From NCBI GenBank assembly GCA_900660155.1, contig CABFPE010000092.1, positions 1,237,313-1,301,312 of the forward strand: a stretch of DNA of 64,000 nucleotides, written 5' to 3'. The notes beneath the pieces are model-generated. The model was not told where the DNA came from, searched no databases, and saw nothing but the letters and a program-made list of their open reading frames with translations. This document shows, piece by piece, positions 1 to 12,300 of the stretch. The position numbers and the translations under genes are program-made. Every line of letters begins with the position of its first letter. Position 1 is the stretch's first letter. Source of the DNA: Hofstenia miamia (taxonomy: Eukaryota; Xenacoelomorpha; Acoela; Hofsteniidae).

Positions 1-690
1 TTTAATTTCTATATTTAATATTTTCCATGTGTATTAAATTAGTTTTGTTTTTTAACATGTAAACTAGACAAAAGTGTTTTTTACTAGTGTCTAAAAATTT
101 TAAACTTTTTTATTAGAATGGATTGTTTAATATTTTCCACTTGTATTAGCAAAATAGTTTTAAATTAGTTTTGTTTTTTAGCATGTATACTAGTCATTCA
201 TTTTTACTATTACCTATAAAATTCCATGTGCTTTTATTATGAAAATTAATTATTGGTTGAAAAAGGTGTGATATGATAAATCATGTTACAATGAATTTTG
301 ACAAATGCGATTTTGAAAGTTTTCCCAAAAAACGAGATAGCCTTTTTGAAAATATGGAAAATTGATAGCATTGACGAAAATGAAATGTGTGTGCACAGGG
401 TCTGAAAGCAACAAGATGCAAAGTAATATATACAAAACATGAAGTGTAACCCGTGATATTAACAAAATTAGTCATTACAAACAATAAACCAAAAAAATGT
501 AATTATATCAAAACAATGTAAATTTGGGCGTGAATCATTTAACCAGGTCCAAATGGGCTAATTAAAAATGCATTAGCAAGCTGTATCTACCTGTCAAAAA
601 ATCAATTAGGGAGATTTTCAAAGCACTTAACATTAAGTATCAATTAGATGACTCAATGCTTCAACCACCCCTTCAATATTCACCGTCTGT
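1..690. other. AT-rich stretch without a gene, with an imperfect tandem duplication
   Basis: No convincing coding region is visible. Positions about 17-99 and 130-222 are two imperfect copies of one AT-rich unit, both containing the words TTAGTTTTGTTTTTTA and CATGTA, about 113 bp apart. The short open frames on the - strand here have the composition expected of chance frames in AT-rich DNA. Confidence 0.5.
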
Positions 691-693
691 CAC

Positions 694-3600
694 GTGACAT
701 GTGACGTCATAAGCTGTCAACCAATCAGAGGCGTTTTTTGTGGCATTCTTCTTGCTGCTATAACTACTGGGCGTGCCACTAATTCTGTTAGAGAATATTT
801 CCAAGAAAATCTGGTGAGCTTACAATTACAAGACACTTACGTGCTCTGTAGATATCATCCCCTTTGTCATGGATGGTGAGAAGAGACCGCCCATTAATGC
901 TATAATTTTTTACAATACCCACATGCTCACTGGCCTAGAAAGACAGTATATGAGAAGTACAGTATACATATATTTTGATAATGATCTTACCCTCCTGGTC
1001 CTCAGCAGGTTCATTAGTAATTGGAGAGGGATAGAAAGATTCAAATGCGTTAACATTGATTTCCCAAACTTGTTGCTTATTTACTTCCTGAGGCCCAAGG
1101 AAATTGAAAAGTCAAATGCCATTGAGAGCATCAAGATTGCCTATCAGCTAGCCAAAACAGAAAGAATTAGATTGGTGATGGTGCTTCATGCCGAGCTTGA
1201 GAATGAGATTCCAGATCCTATTGAGAGTCTCCATTTCCATATGGAAAACTTCTTCATTATCTAACCTGAGTCTTACCAACCTGTGTCAACCCATCAGACT
1301 AGCCTACCATCAGTAACTAAGCTGATCTACACTGACTTGCTGCTATGCAAGTGGATCCCAACACACTGACTAGCTGTTGATCAACACTTAATCTTGGACA
1401 CTGCCCTCCAGGTGCAGACACTAGAAGCAGTTGACCCACGTAGCTGTCTGTTGATGCGAATCACGGATTTATGAGCCAGTTTTGCTTTTGCGCAAAGTGC
1501 CCACATGCTACAGGAGATCAACAAAATGTGGAAGGATCTGAAAGCTGACAAGAGTCAAGAAGCAGACTGACTGGTTCTAGAAATAAAGAGCCCCTCGGCT
1601 GAGTATCACCTCTCAGTGGAGCAAGTCTTGGGAGAAATATGTTGCTCATACATGACTCAAGACAGAAAGAATTATAAAGAACAGCTGTTTACAGAGTGCA
1701 ATGCGCCAGAGTTCTTAGCCAGAGGAGCCAACCATCACGCTGCCAATAGACGCCAATACATGGATCACTCTAGCCGGAAAGTCAACACATGAGATTGCTG
1801 TTTGCCCACTGCCTTGGAGAGCAAAGAACTGGCTACTTCACTGCTGTCCACTACAACCATCACCAGGAAAATCAAAGCAGCCCATGGAGCAATTCAAAAA
1901 GTTTTAAGTCTGGCTGGTGGGGGCGAGTAGTGTAAGCAGAAGGATGTTGATTATGATAATCAGTCAGTGCCTAGGAATCTGTCTGTCTGATATCAACATC
2001 TTTTCAGAAACCCTGAAGAAATTCATGTGGGGCACAACAGCCAACACCAAGTTTGTAATTCTCAGTTTGCACCATGGTCTGCTATGCACCCAGAGGATGA
2101 TAGAGTGTCTCCCAGCATTCACGACCCATTTCCTAGAGTTACTGGAGGCTAATGGCGTAACAGGCAAGTCTGAAGCCCTTTTTGGTCCTGATAGACTCAA
2201 TTATCCTGAGTGCAGTTATAATTGTTTTATTGAGACTGCCAGAAAAGTAAAGAGGAGTGACAGTATCATTCCAATCACAATCTTGGAACAGGTAATGAAG
2301 ACACTGGAACAGTTCTTCTGCAAGGAAGAGCTCCTTGGCACCTCTGTCATAGTCTAGTCACATCACATGCGCAAGCAAATTGAGCACATAAATCTTGAAA
2401 AGTTTGGAGGCCCCCTGTCTCCCCCAAAACCAACGCCACAGTGGTCTATTACTGAGGAGGAGCACATCCTCACTATTGAGCACTGCCCAGAAGAGATCAT
2501 AAGAGATCTGTCCATTCAAGAATGCCTGCTTGCAGACTCCAGGGACAACGACACCCTAAGTATGATGAAGTGGTGTCTAACGGAAATATTCTCGATGGAA
2601 GAGCTCATGCTTCTACTATCACCAGGGTGATGTGTAGCTCTGGATGTGGAATGCACCACAGCTCGCTTAAGGATTACCACTGCTCAGATCAACAAACTAC
2701 GTTCTCATGGTCTGAGAGGAAAGTTTTGGGACACCCTTATGGAGGCACGCATAAACTACCCTGTCACCATTGGTACAGCTTGCTCTCAAGGAGAACTCGA
2801 CTTCAGAAATTTTTAAAAGAATGTCGAGAAAAACAATCTATTGTGCATACCACCACCATGCATTGAGACCCCTCTTATTTTGCCTAAGTGGAAAATAAAG
2901 AAAGTAAAAAAGAAGGTTGCAGTCCACCTCCCTGACAAATTAAATTTCGTCCACTCAGTGAAGGACATTAAATGCCTCAGCCAAACTGATGAGTACAAGG
3001 AAGTTCGTGACAAGCTCATCAATGGTGACAACTGAGAACAGGTATTCTTGGATGGAAAGTTGACTATCCGTGATATTTTCATTAAGGGACTCTGCATACA
3101 CAAACAGCTGGAAAAGATACATAGCAAGATTGTGGAATTGAACCCTCAAGTCTTAGTACTCTTTCAGGCTGTAAGAGACCTACTATGGACAAACAATGTT
3201 GATACCATTACTCGTTATTACGACATTATGAAACATATTGAGATTATAACTATGTTACCAGCCAATGTGAACAATCCTGAGGAAATGACTCTCCAACAGG
3301 TCCAGGAATACTGCTCTCTGTTTGTCAATCACACTACCCAGATGGGGTCATTACGAGAAGTCTTCGAGCACTTCTACCCTGAAACTGCAATCAGTGCTAA
3401 GGACACTCATATGTTGGACACTGACATGTTGTTGACACTGTTAGTCGCACTAAAAGGGCCCTGCCTTTACCAACATTTTCATGATACTTTCACTTGAAGG
3501 CTAAACAATTTATGTCGAAGCTGCCCCATGAGCACTAGGCTCTCCACATTACAGTTCTTTTGACTCTGAGACAAAGTCATTACTCAGAGAGAGGTCTTAA

Positions 3601-3745
3601 TACAACTAACACGGACTCCACAGTATGCTGAGCTCCAGAGCTGGGACGAACCTCTCACCACTGAATTAATCAAGGAAACCCAAGCTGTTGTCTCTGGGCT
3701 GCCACTGCAACTACTGCCACAGAATTAAACTGAGCAAGGGGGGCG
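694..3745 (+). mobile_element. Copy A of a recurrent LTR-associated reading-frame family (fossil)
   Basis: A long decayed protein-coding region on the + strand, broken in several places and clearly old. Its translated segments align with those at 6368-8170 and 61285-63202. Shared landmarks include a YYDIMKHIEIITM-like segment near 3.2 kb, a FxHFYPE-like segment near 3.37 kb, and INYPVTIGTA followed by CIPPP near 2.75-2.85 kb. A purine-rich run (3731-3744) ends the region directly before an LTR-like unit, so by position this is the last frame before a 3' LTR. I do not recognise the protein: no reverse transcriptase, integrase, protease, zinc knuckle, signal peptide or membrane segment is evident. 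It could be a third gene of an LTR element or cargo of a non-autonomous element. Confidence 0.6.
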
Positions 3746-4555
3746 TGTAGAGTCACTCGAGGACGTTTGAATATTTTCCTAGAATTTGTTAATTTCTAAT
3801 TCCTTAATTTGTTTAATTTCGTATTCTCTACGTCACTTTTGACGTCACCTCACTATTTCGAGGTTTAGTTTTCATTGTAGTTACTTTGTCCCCTCAATGT
3901 AATATTACATGTATTCTGTTGCTCATTTGAATTTGCGAGGGAAAGATCGCATGATTTAGAATTTGTAAACAATTTATGCTTTGTTTAAATAGGGAACTAT
4001 TGTAGCAATTGTTTTTTTGCTTGGGTGCTGCCCTTGGAAAGACTATTTCAGAATCAAGTCTTGTTTTAACTGAACATGTTCTTTTCATCGATGTTTACTT
4101 TTTGCATGAGCCCTGCTAACCTGGCACCAGTGTGATGTGTAATGCTGGATGGTTAGTAGCCTGAATTGTGGTTCATTACAAATAGGTGTAGGAAAATATT
4201 AAACCTTTCATTCTTGTCATACATGCACTTATAATAATTGACACAGAGATTAAATCATGCCATTGGCATGAGATAGAGAACAAAATGTTGAGACAAGTTA
4301 AGCACCACACCTTCTTATCACAAGCTGCCTTCCTTTCAGGTAGCACTTCGGCTGGACGCCATATGAATTGGTCATCCTGGTTACAAAGTTACAGTGGATG
4401 AATTACTGATGCCTTTTGTTCTTACGATCTCTTGTTATTTAATTGTTCTGTTGGAATCGTGGCTGCTCTATGTAGGTCTAAAGTGTAACCTTCTTGCAGC
4501 GTCAACTAAGTTTCTTTTGTTAAAGCTGGTATAGTCCCCAGCCACCAATTCTACA
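3746..4555 (+). repeat. LTR-like unit following copy A
   Basis: An 810-bp non-coding unit starts TGTAGA and ends TCTACA, which are inverted matches of each other as at LTR ends. It is preceded by a purine-rich run (CAAGGGGGGCG) resembling a polypurine tract. Three bases after its end comes TGGCGACCACG, which resembles a primer-binding site. CG-rich words such as GACGTCA lie near its start. Having a tract on one side and a primer-like site on the other would fit an LTR shared by tandem elements, but the primer-like site may be chance. No second copy of this LTR was found in the window. Confidence 0.5.
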
Positions 4556-6367
4556 ATATGGCGACCACGTTAAAAGTAAAATTTCCAATCTTCCTGGGAA
4601 AAACTTATTTTAATGCTGCACAGCTAATTAAATTGTTGAACAGGCAACTACAATCCGCATATTAACAAATGTATGAAGAACGATAAAAACTTTCTTTTCA
4701 TGACAACTTCAAAATATTACAAATAGCCTACATAATACGGCTAAAAGAATTATGGCCTAAAAATTTACTAATTCCTAGTCAGATATGAAAATGTATAGGC
4801 ATACAAGAAGCTACAAAAGAAAATACCCTCAAGTAGAAATGCAAGACATAAAAAATGCGACAGAAAACCAATCCAACAAATTCAAAGCTTAATACCAGTG
4901 CGATGTGAAAATCCAAACAGATCTTGCAAAAAAATTTGCATATTAGTTTTACAAATATATTTTTAAAAAACGTAATCAATTTTATTTTTTGACGAACAAA
5001 TTTTTACAGCTTTTGCTTGCATTGTAATTGTTTATGTTTCATTATAAATAAAATGCTTTTCTTGCAAATTTGTACAACATTGTTTAAATTGTAATCGTTT
5101 CTATGTTTCATCATAAATAAAAACATTTTCTGTATCAAAATTCTGTAGGATTTGTTTAAATTGTAATGGTTTATATATTTCTTCACAAATAAAAACGTTT
5201 TTTAAAATTTCTATCGCATTTATTGAAATTGTAGTCATTAACATATTTCATCAAAAATAAAAACGGTTTTTTAAATTTGTTTAACATTTGCTTAAATTGT
5301 AATCAATTATATGTTTCATCGTAAATTTACAGCTTTTATTCAAATGTTATTCACTTATGTTATTTATTGTGAATAATAACGTTTTTTGCTTTGAATGTTT
5401 ACATCATTTGTTTAAATTGTAATCATTTATAAATTTCATCACAAATAAAAACATTTATTGAAATTTTTACAGCATTTGATTAAATTGTAATCATTTGTAT
5501 ATTTCACCACAAATAAAACACTGAAGTGTATTTGTTTAAAGTTTTAACTGCCATGTGTTTTCGATTGTGAATGTCATCTCGTTTTCTAAATGGCTTGTTT
5601 ATTAACCATTACTTTAGATACTACCATGCGAATTCATAATGGGAAAATACACATTGAGTATATTTTTCCTGCTTCATTTTCATCCAACAATGAAGGTATG
5701 ACGAATAATCAACATTCACTGAAGTTGGTGAAATTCGTTATTTTAACATATTGAAATTATTATCATTATATTATATTATATTATATTATATTTATATTTA
5801 CTTTAAGCAGATGTGTCATTTACAACTATGTATAGCAAATATAATCACACCATATAAACAGCATATATATATATATATATATTCTAGAAATCTTATCACT
5901 TCAGTAAAAAATGAACTTGATTTTTATCATTTAAACCAATTGTAATGCATTAAATTTTTTATTGGTTTACCATGTCTATATTTCAAATCTTGTTCTTAAG
6001 TTTGAAAAATATTTTGCTACTTTGTATTTGAAAAACAGAATGTATACTTTGTATACAACTTTAGAATGAATATATTAGTAAAAATAAATGAATTTCAGCA
6101 AATATATAGACAGTCTAAACAATAATTTGCATGGAATGCATCAATGAATTATTTTTCTGTGAATCATAGTGTTGCATGTTTAAAGCATTGTTGCAATGAA
6201 TATGTCATAACAACTGTTTCATCAAATACATCAGTTTTCCCAAATTCTAGAATTTAATATCACAAAACCTGTCCAGAAATTTGTTTTTCCTTGGGAGTAA
6301 ACACCAATGCACACAATAAATATCAGAGCTGATTAGATTTGATCTACAAATAGACTACTGGGCACAA
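4556..6367. other. Gene-free AT-rich stretch
   Basis: No supported gene. It contains the ~68-bp minisatellite described separately (4975-5520), an ATATT-type microsatellite around 5766-5795 and a TA run around 5863-5883. The short open frames here are low-complexity products of these repeats. Confidence 0.5.
4975..5520. repeat. Minisatellite, ~68-bp unit, about eight degenerate copies
   Basis: The word ATTGTAATCG/TTTAT recurs near 5022, 5089, 5160, 5228, 5297, 5419 and 5485, a spacing of roughly 65-70 bp with one weaker unit near 5345-5400. Each unit also carries TTTCATCAYAAATAAAAAC followed by a T-rich stretch and ACAGCATTTGTTTAAATTG. Copies differ by scattered substitutions and small indels. 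The unit contains no open frame of note. A degenerate tandem array is the simplest reading. Confidence 0.8.
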
Positions 6368-8170
6368 ATGTATAGAATAATGGTAGATCCATGCATTGTG
6401 ATCAACCTATATAAGCAAATCAAAACGATAGAATTGATGGCGGATAAGGACAGTGTGGAAAAAGCCAACACACTATTCATAAAATGCAGCCTAACACAGA
6501 GGCAAGAACACCTACAACAGATCCAGAAAATATGGAAAAACATGAAACTACAACAGAAAACAGAGGAGAGTTGGCTGGAAATAAAGATCAAGGCGCCATC
6601 AAGAAAATTCCACAAACAAGAAAGATTATAAAATGAAAACTGGTGAGCACCAAGAAAATAAGAAAAGCAGCAGTACTAAAAATGTGCAGAAAATACTCAA
6701 AAAGGAAATGGAGTGATATGAGCGAGTTAGTCCATGATAATAAGGAGTGTGGAAATGATGAAAAAAGGCAGAATAACCAAACCAGTGGAAGTCTGCAAAA
6801 TGGTAATGAAAACACAAAGGGAGATGATGGAAGAAGAGGAGCTACTAACATCCTCACAGCTATTATTATCCCTGAAAACACAGCAGACAATAAACAGAAT
6901 AAATATCAAGAAGTGGGGAGAAGTGAGCCCAGTGAGAACAATTGAATGGATAGACACTGACGATGAAAGATTCTTAGTCAAAATAAAAGTCACTTGAGAA
7001 GCCTTAGAAATCAAGGAAAGGAATTTCCAAAATATCAAAGAACAGCAAACTGTGGCTACAATGAAACTAATGTTTACAGAAGCATTCACGAGAACGTAAC
7101 TGGAAGAACTGCTCAAGCTATACAACCAATTGGCAGTAGTCATTGAATGCATAACATCAAGAATAGACATCAAGGAAGAGATATGATTAAAACTGAGTAG
7201 AAAAGGACTCATGCAAGCATTCTGGAATACAATCTCAGAAAGAAAAATGAATTACCCCGCCATGATATGCTTAGCAATGGTGCTGACTACAGAAGGCACA
7301 TATGCATATATAGAAAGACAAATTGAGACAGAAATCTTAATCTGCACACTGCTGGAAACGATATTGATACCAATGATCCTCCCACAATGGAGACTGCCAA
7401 AAGAAGTCAGAGTCGCCAAAGCTTTCCTACATGAATACAAATCATATTGTAAACATGGAAGGAAAGGCCAAAGCAATGATAGAACACAACAATTATAAGA
7501 AATCAAAAGAGATAATTTTGAAGAATGATAATTGAGAAAGAGTGTACATCAAATGAATGATAACACCATACCAGCTGTACACACAGGGAATACCCATTAA
7601 CATACAATTACAGGATATAAGAAAAGAGATAGAAGACCACACTCTAAAAGCAATAATATTATTCTCCAGGGTTAACAACATTGTTTGGACAGATATTTGG
7701 GAATGGAAATACCATTACTACCACATCACACAAAAAATAGAAATTGTGACAATGATGAGAATAAACAAAAACTATCCTAAAGATATAAGCGAACAGGAGG
7801 TAATGGATAACATCAGTTTCTTTTACAAGGACATGGTGAATACACAAAGTCTAAGAAAGGTGTTCATGTTCTTTTACCCAGATAATCAAAGGTATACAAC
7901 TGTACCAAAAATATTACGACATATTTTCACAAAAGATCAATGAGCTATGAGAATTCATGCCAATCACCAAGAACATCTGAGAGGCAAAATTCTTAAAATA
8001 TGCCAACACTGTTACTACTGAGAGAGAGGAAGTCCTAAAAATGACGAAGCAAGCTGAATTTGAAAATACCAAATGGGAAGACAAGGAGGCAGAATCAATA
8101 GTTTGGAAAGCGGACATGCTAGTACATGGAGAATGAGCTGTGCTAAAAATAACTCAAGCTGAGGAGGGTG
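6368..8170 (+). mobile_element. Copy B of the recurrent LTR-associated frame family (fossil)
   Basis: A decayed + strand coding region homologous to copy A. Matching landmarks include an HLQQIQKIWKNMK-like segment near 6.5 kb (copy A has MLQEINKMWKDLK near 1.5 kb), YYHITQKIEIVTMM near 7.7 kb, and VFMFFYPD near 7.86 kb. The region ends in a purine-rich tract (GCTGAGGAGGGTG) directly before an LTR starting TGTAGC at 8171, so it sits at the 3' end of an LTR element. It is broken in many places and old. No known retroelement enzyme can be recognised in it. Its LTR matches the one on the opposed gag-pol half at 14182-15324, which ties this family to Ty3-type elements. Confidence 0.65.
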
Positions 8171-9312
8171 TGTAGCATCATCCAAACTAATCAAGCTACT
8201 AAACGTCAAATCAAGAGGAGAATAAGATTGAAGAAGAATGATGATTAAAAATATTATAAAATTATTAGATCAGTTGGATTAATTTGTATTATACAACCAA
8301 GCAACAATAAGTGTCAACTATAAGAGATTAGTATCTGTTGATAATAATACTTTTGGCAAACAAGGGGGCAAAATCACTTCCACTATTTTTAGCTGCCATA
8401 TTGGCAGGCAAAAGTTCAAATTTGAAATCAACAGGTACTTTTCTGAATTTACTATAAATAGATATGAAACCTTGTAAGCAGTTGATAAAGAATTTTATTT
8501 GGAACTCTTATTTTGTTCTGTTAATATGGTTTGAACATTTATTACAATGTCAAGCTAAATGAGTTGTTTAGTAGTGGTCTGGATCCATCAGCAAGATCGA
8601 TTCTAGGGTCTTAGTGCCAGACCACAAAAGTGCACTTAGGTTAGGCATAGGGGTTTTTTCTCTTGTTTAGTTGACTAGTGATCACTCAGTACATGTATTA
8701 AAATAAATGAATTTGAAATACAGTTGGATGACTGAAACCTAGGTAATATATTTATATTATTTCAAATCCAAAATAGTGACTATAAAGTGACTGATAAAGT
8801 GACCAAACATGTACTAATTAATAAATGTAGGTTAGGAACCTGCTCAATATTAAACTAATTATTAAAGCCAATATATTTTGGTAATGGCTACATGTAACAT
8901 TAATTAAGCAGCTAGTAACAAGTCCAGTTGCATATTCATGAAACACTTTACAAAATAGAGTCTAAGTTGAATTGTGTCTTGTCTTGAGAATACACTGAGA
9001 TAGGATAGGGTACACACCTAAGCTATATCACTGAGCTGAGAGGTGGAACTCAACCAAGTGGATCATCAGTGGACTGGTGAAACTGGATGTGGAGATCAGC
9101 TTCAGGCAGTTGCCCACTATCAATCTTTGGACAGATTGCTGTACAGCTTTGTCACCTAATTAGTGAAGAGTTAAATCTAGTTAAGATATGCTAACAGAAA
9201 TAAATAAAAGCTAAACAGTATCTAGTTTGTAAATCCCTACCCACAGATATACAACCAGTGTTATAAAGTAACAAAGGATGAACAGTAATAATGCCTGGTA
9301 GAGGATGTTACA
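8171..9312 (+). repeat. 3' LTR of the copy B element
   Basis: A 1142-bp unit that starts TGTAGCATC and ends GATGTTACA, preceded by a polypurine tract. Its reverse complement matches 14182-15324 over the whole length, with roughly 10-20% difference in the stretches I compared by eye. Shared words include GTGGTCTGGATCCATCA and GTGCACTTA. The divergence implies an old insertion. The LTR abuts - strand pol sequence at 9313 with no intervening host DNA. Confidence 0.75.
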
Positions 9313-12300
9313 TGTCCTTCTTATTATTGGGTTTTTGTATTTTTCAGATAATCTCCCTCACATTATCTTTCATACATATCCTGCCTTTCTTTATTGTTCT
9401 TCCCAAGAATACTATTTTTTCTTTTAGGATATTGCACTTGTTCCCATTAATGTGGAGTCCTCTGTTCTCTAGTATTGTTAGAGTTCTTTCTAATTTTTCT
9501 AGATGTTCTTGGATCTTATTGCTCATTACTATTATGTCATCTATATAGGCATTGACTCCTTCTTCAATTCTGTGTGTTTTGTTCTTTAGCACTTTTGTGA
9601 TATATCTTTGGAAGGCTGCTGGTGCATAGTCCAAATGCCATATTTATATCCATTTGTACAGCCTGTATGGTGTTATAAATGCTGTTTTCTTGATATTGTC
9701 TTCTTCCATCTTCACCTGCCAATAGGCTTTGCATAAATCTAGCATTGTGAAATACTTATGCTTACTTGCCTCATAAAGCATGTCCTCTATCCACAGCAGG
9801 GTGTATGAGTCTTTTTTCATTACTTTGTTCAATTTGCAAAAGTCTATAAATAGGCAATATTTGTCCCCTTGTTTCATGAATACAGTAGGTGTTGCATACA
9901 GGCTTTCACTGGGCAGATGATCTTATTGTCAATTAATTCCTCTAGTATGTGGTTGTATTAGTCTTTCATCTGTTCTCATACCCTTCTGACCAGCAGCTTA
10001 ATGGGTTTGTCTGTTGTTGTGACTATTCTGTGTTTTTTGCCCACTGCTTGTCCCACACTTATCTCTCTGTAATTGAATATACATTTGTGTTTTTCCAACA
10101 ATCTCCTCAATTTCATGATTTCCTGCTCCTTCAATTGTGGGTAATCTTTGTTTCTTATTTCAGATGTTCTGTACTCATCTTCTTCATTTGCTTTCATACC
10201 CATGACCTTGAGTCAGCCTTTGAGAATACTCACGTCTTTGATGGTGATCATCCACTCACCCTTGAGTTGGCCATGTTGAATACTTTCTGTTTTCATTTGC
10301 ACGTCCTTAAGTCAACCATGCAAATTACTTGCTCCATCATTGTCCTCTATCACCTTCCAAATAAGTCTGATGTTGGATTTGATGTATTTTCTGTATATCC
10401 TTACTTGAGATTTCTTTAGATTAACATTTCAATTAATCACATTGAGGATTGGTATTCTTCCTTTTCCATTCTTAACAGTGCACACACTGGACAGCATTGA
10501 TTCTCTCTTAGTGTTAATTCCTTTATTATCATATAGCATCATGTCAGCTGTTATTGCATCTTCTCTCTCTATCATGTGCATCTTCCATTGATGCAGCTGT
10601 AGGTGAATATCTTCCTGCAATTCAAATGTAATCATTTTGTCTCTTCCTTGTTCCTCTTTGATTTCAATTTCTTCCTCTCTAACTTTTATAGTCCTATTTG
10701 TGTAGTTGATGATGTATCCATTTTTTGTCAGAAAGTCATCACCCAATATGACCTTGTACAGTAACAGATTGTTGTGAGTGTCTACCACTACTAGCAATTG
10801 CTCAAATGTTGTGTTTGCAATTCTCATCTACACTGTGTTTATTATCCCTTTTGTGTGAATATATTTGACATTGATTAATCATTTATTGCAACAGTTCAGA
10901 TCTTTGCATTTAAAACCCAGCTTCATTGCACACTTTTCTGTGGTTATCAATGTTTCTGCTCTAGTATCAAATGTTGCCTTCATCATTACTCCATTAATTG
11001 CTATCATTATTGTATTTATCATGTTGAGATTTGTCAGGATCATTATTGATGCACAGTTTTTACAACTCCTCATTGGTTAGTGGTGCTTCCTCCATTTTAT
11101 TTTCCAATTCTAACACATCTTCATTGTTGTGTATCATAATCCAACAAAAAGGAAAATAAAAGAAACCAAGATCAAACATAAATTAAGTGATTATATTATT
11201 TTTATTATTTTACAATTTTGTTGAATTAGCTAACACCAAGTCACATCATTTGAATATTTGAAAAATTTTGTAAAACAAGTATTTGTCACTTTAACTTTTT
11301 GACGAATCACATGAGGACAATCAAGCCCCACGTCAATTTTGACTTACTGCTATTTACACAGAACTTTTCTATGTAGGCAATCTAAAATGGTTACAGGTAC
11401 TTGTTAATTGATAAATATGTTTATAAAATTTTTATATAAATATGTATTACAAGGAGAGAGAAGTTGATGGAGAATAAAATCCTTATTATTCACTTATCTT
11501 TTGTTATTGGTTTGATTATTTATTACAAATGCACAGCTAGGCATTTCATGTTTGTAACAATCTATAGGCTGTTGTGAGGGATTTAGATAGTTGTTGCCTT
11601 GATCAAAACAATACATTTAATTTATGTATAGGTGTAAGGGTTTTTACTTTGTGCCTAGCTGGTCATCAATTCTTTGTGTAACTACATGTAGTAACAAGTT
11701 CACAATAAGGCAAGTTAGCCAACTGTAGGAATGTTAGTTATTTATTATCTTGTTTTAGATCCAAATTATTAACATTAGTAGACCTATAATAAGACTGAAA
11801 ATGACCTTTTATAGATTGTTATTGTCTTATATCTAGTTTTACCATAGGTTAGGAAGCTACACTTAATTGTAAATAATTTTTAACTCTTTTTATCTCATGG
11901 CAGCTAGTATTTTTATCATTATTGATTTTAACTATAGTTTATATGTAAGGTAGGAAGCTGCTTTATTTATTAATTAGTTTTTCTTACCAGCAGCTAGTGT
12001 CATTGAACAGTTGTGTAATTACATGGTTTGAAATTACACATCATTGAGAATGAGATAATAGGTCAAATTGTGTTCTTCCTTTATTATCACTTAGTTAGGG
12101 CACACATAATAAAATTAGTCTTTGAGAATGAGCTGAGTTAATGGAACCTTACTCTACTACAGTGTAGTGGATGGCTTCTTGGTGATCAGATACTGCTTAA
12201 GGCAGTGAGCCCATTATGAACTGGAGTCTCTCTTATACAGTTACTTAAACAATGGCTGTTACCTGTTACTATTATTATATTGCATGGATGCTAAATATAG

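Noticed and set aside
4975-5520. CRISPR-like array
   Set aside because: The ~68-bp units are contiguous and degenerate, without short conserved repeats separated by unique spacers, and the DNA is from an intron-bearing eukaryote.
9949-10419. 156-codon + strand hydrophobic frame
   Set aside because: It is antisense to the pol coding region of the Ty3-type fossil; the hydrophobicity is a by-product of the opposite strand's lysine/glutamate codons.
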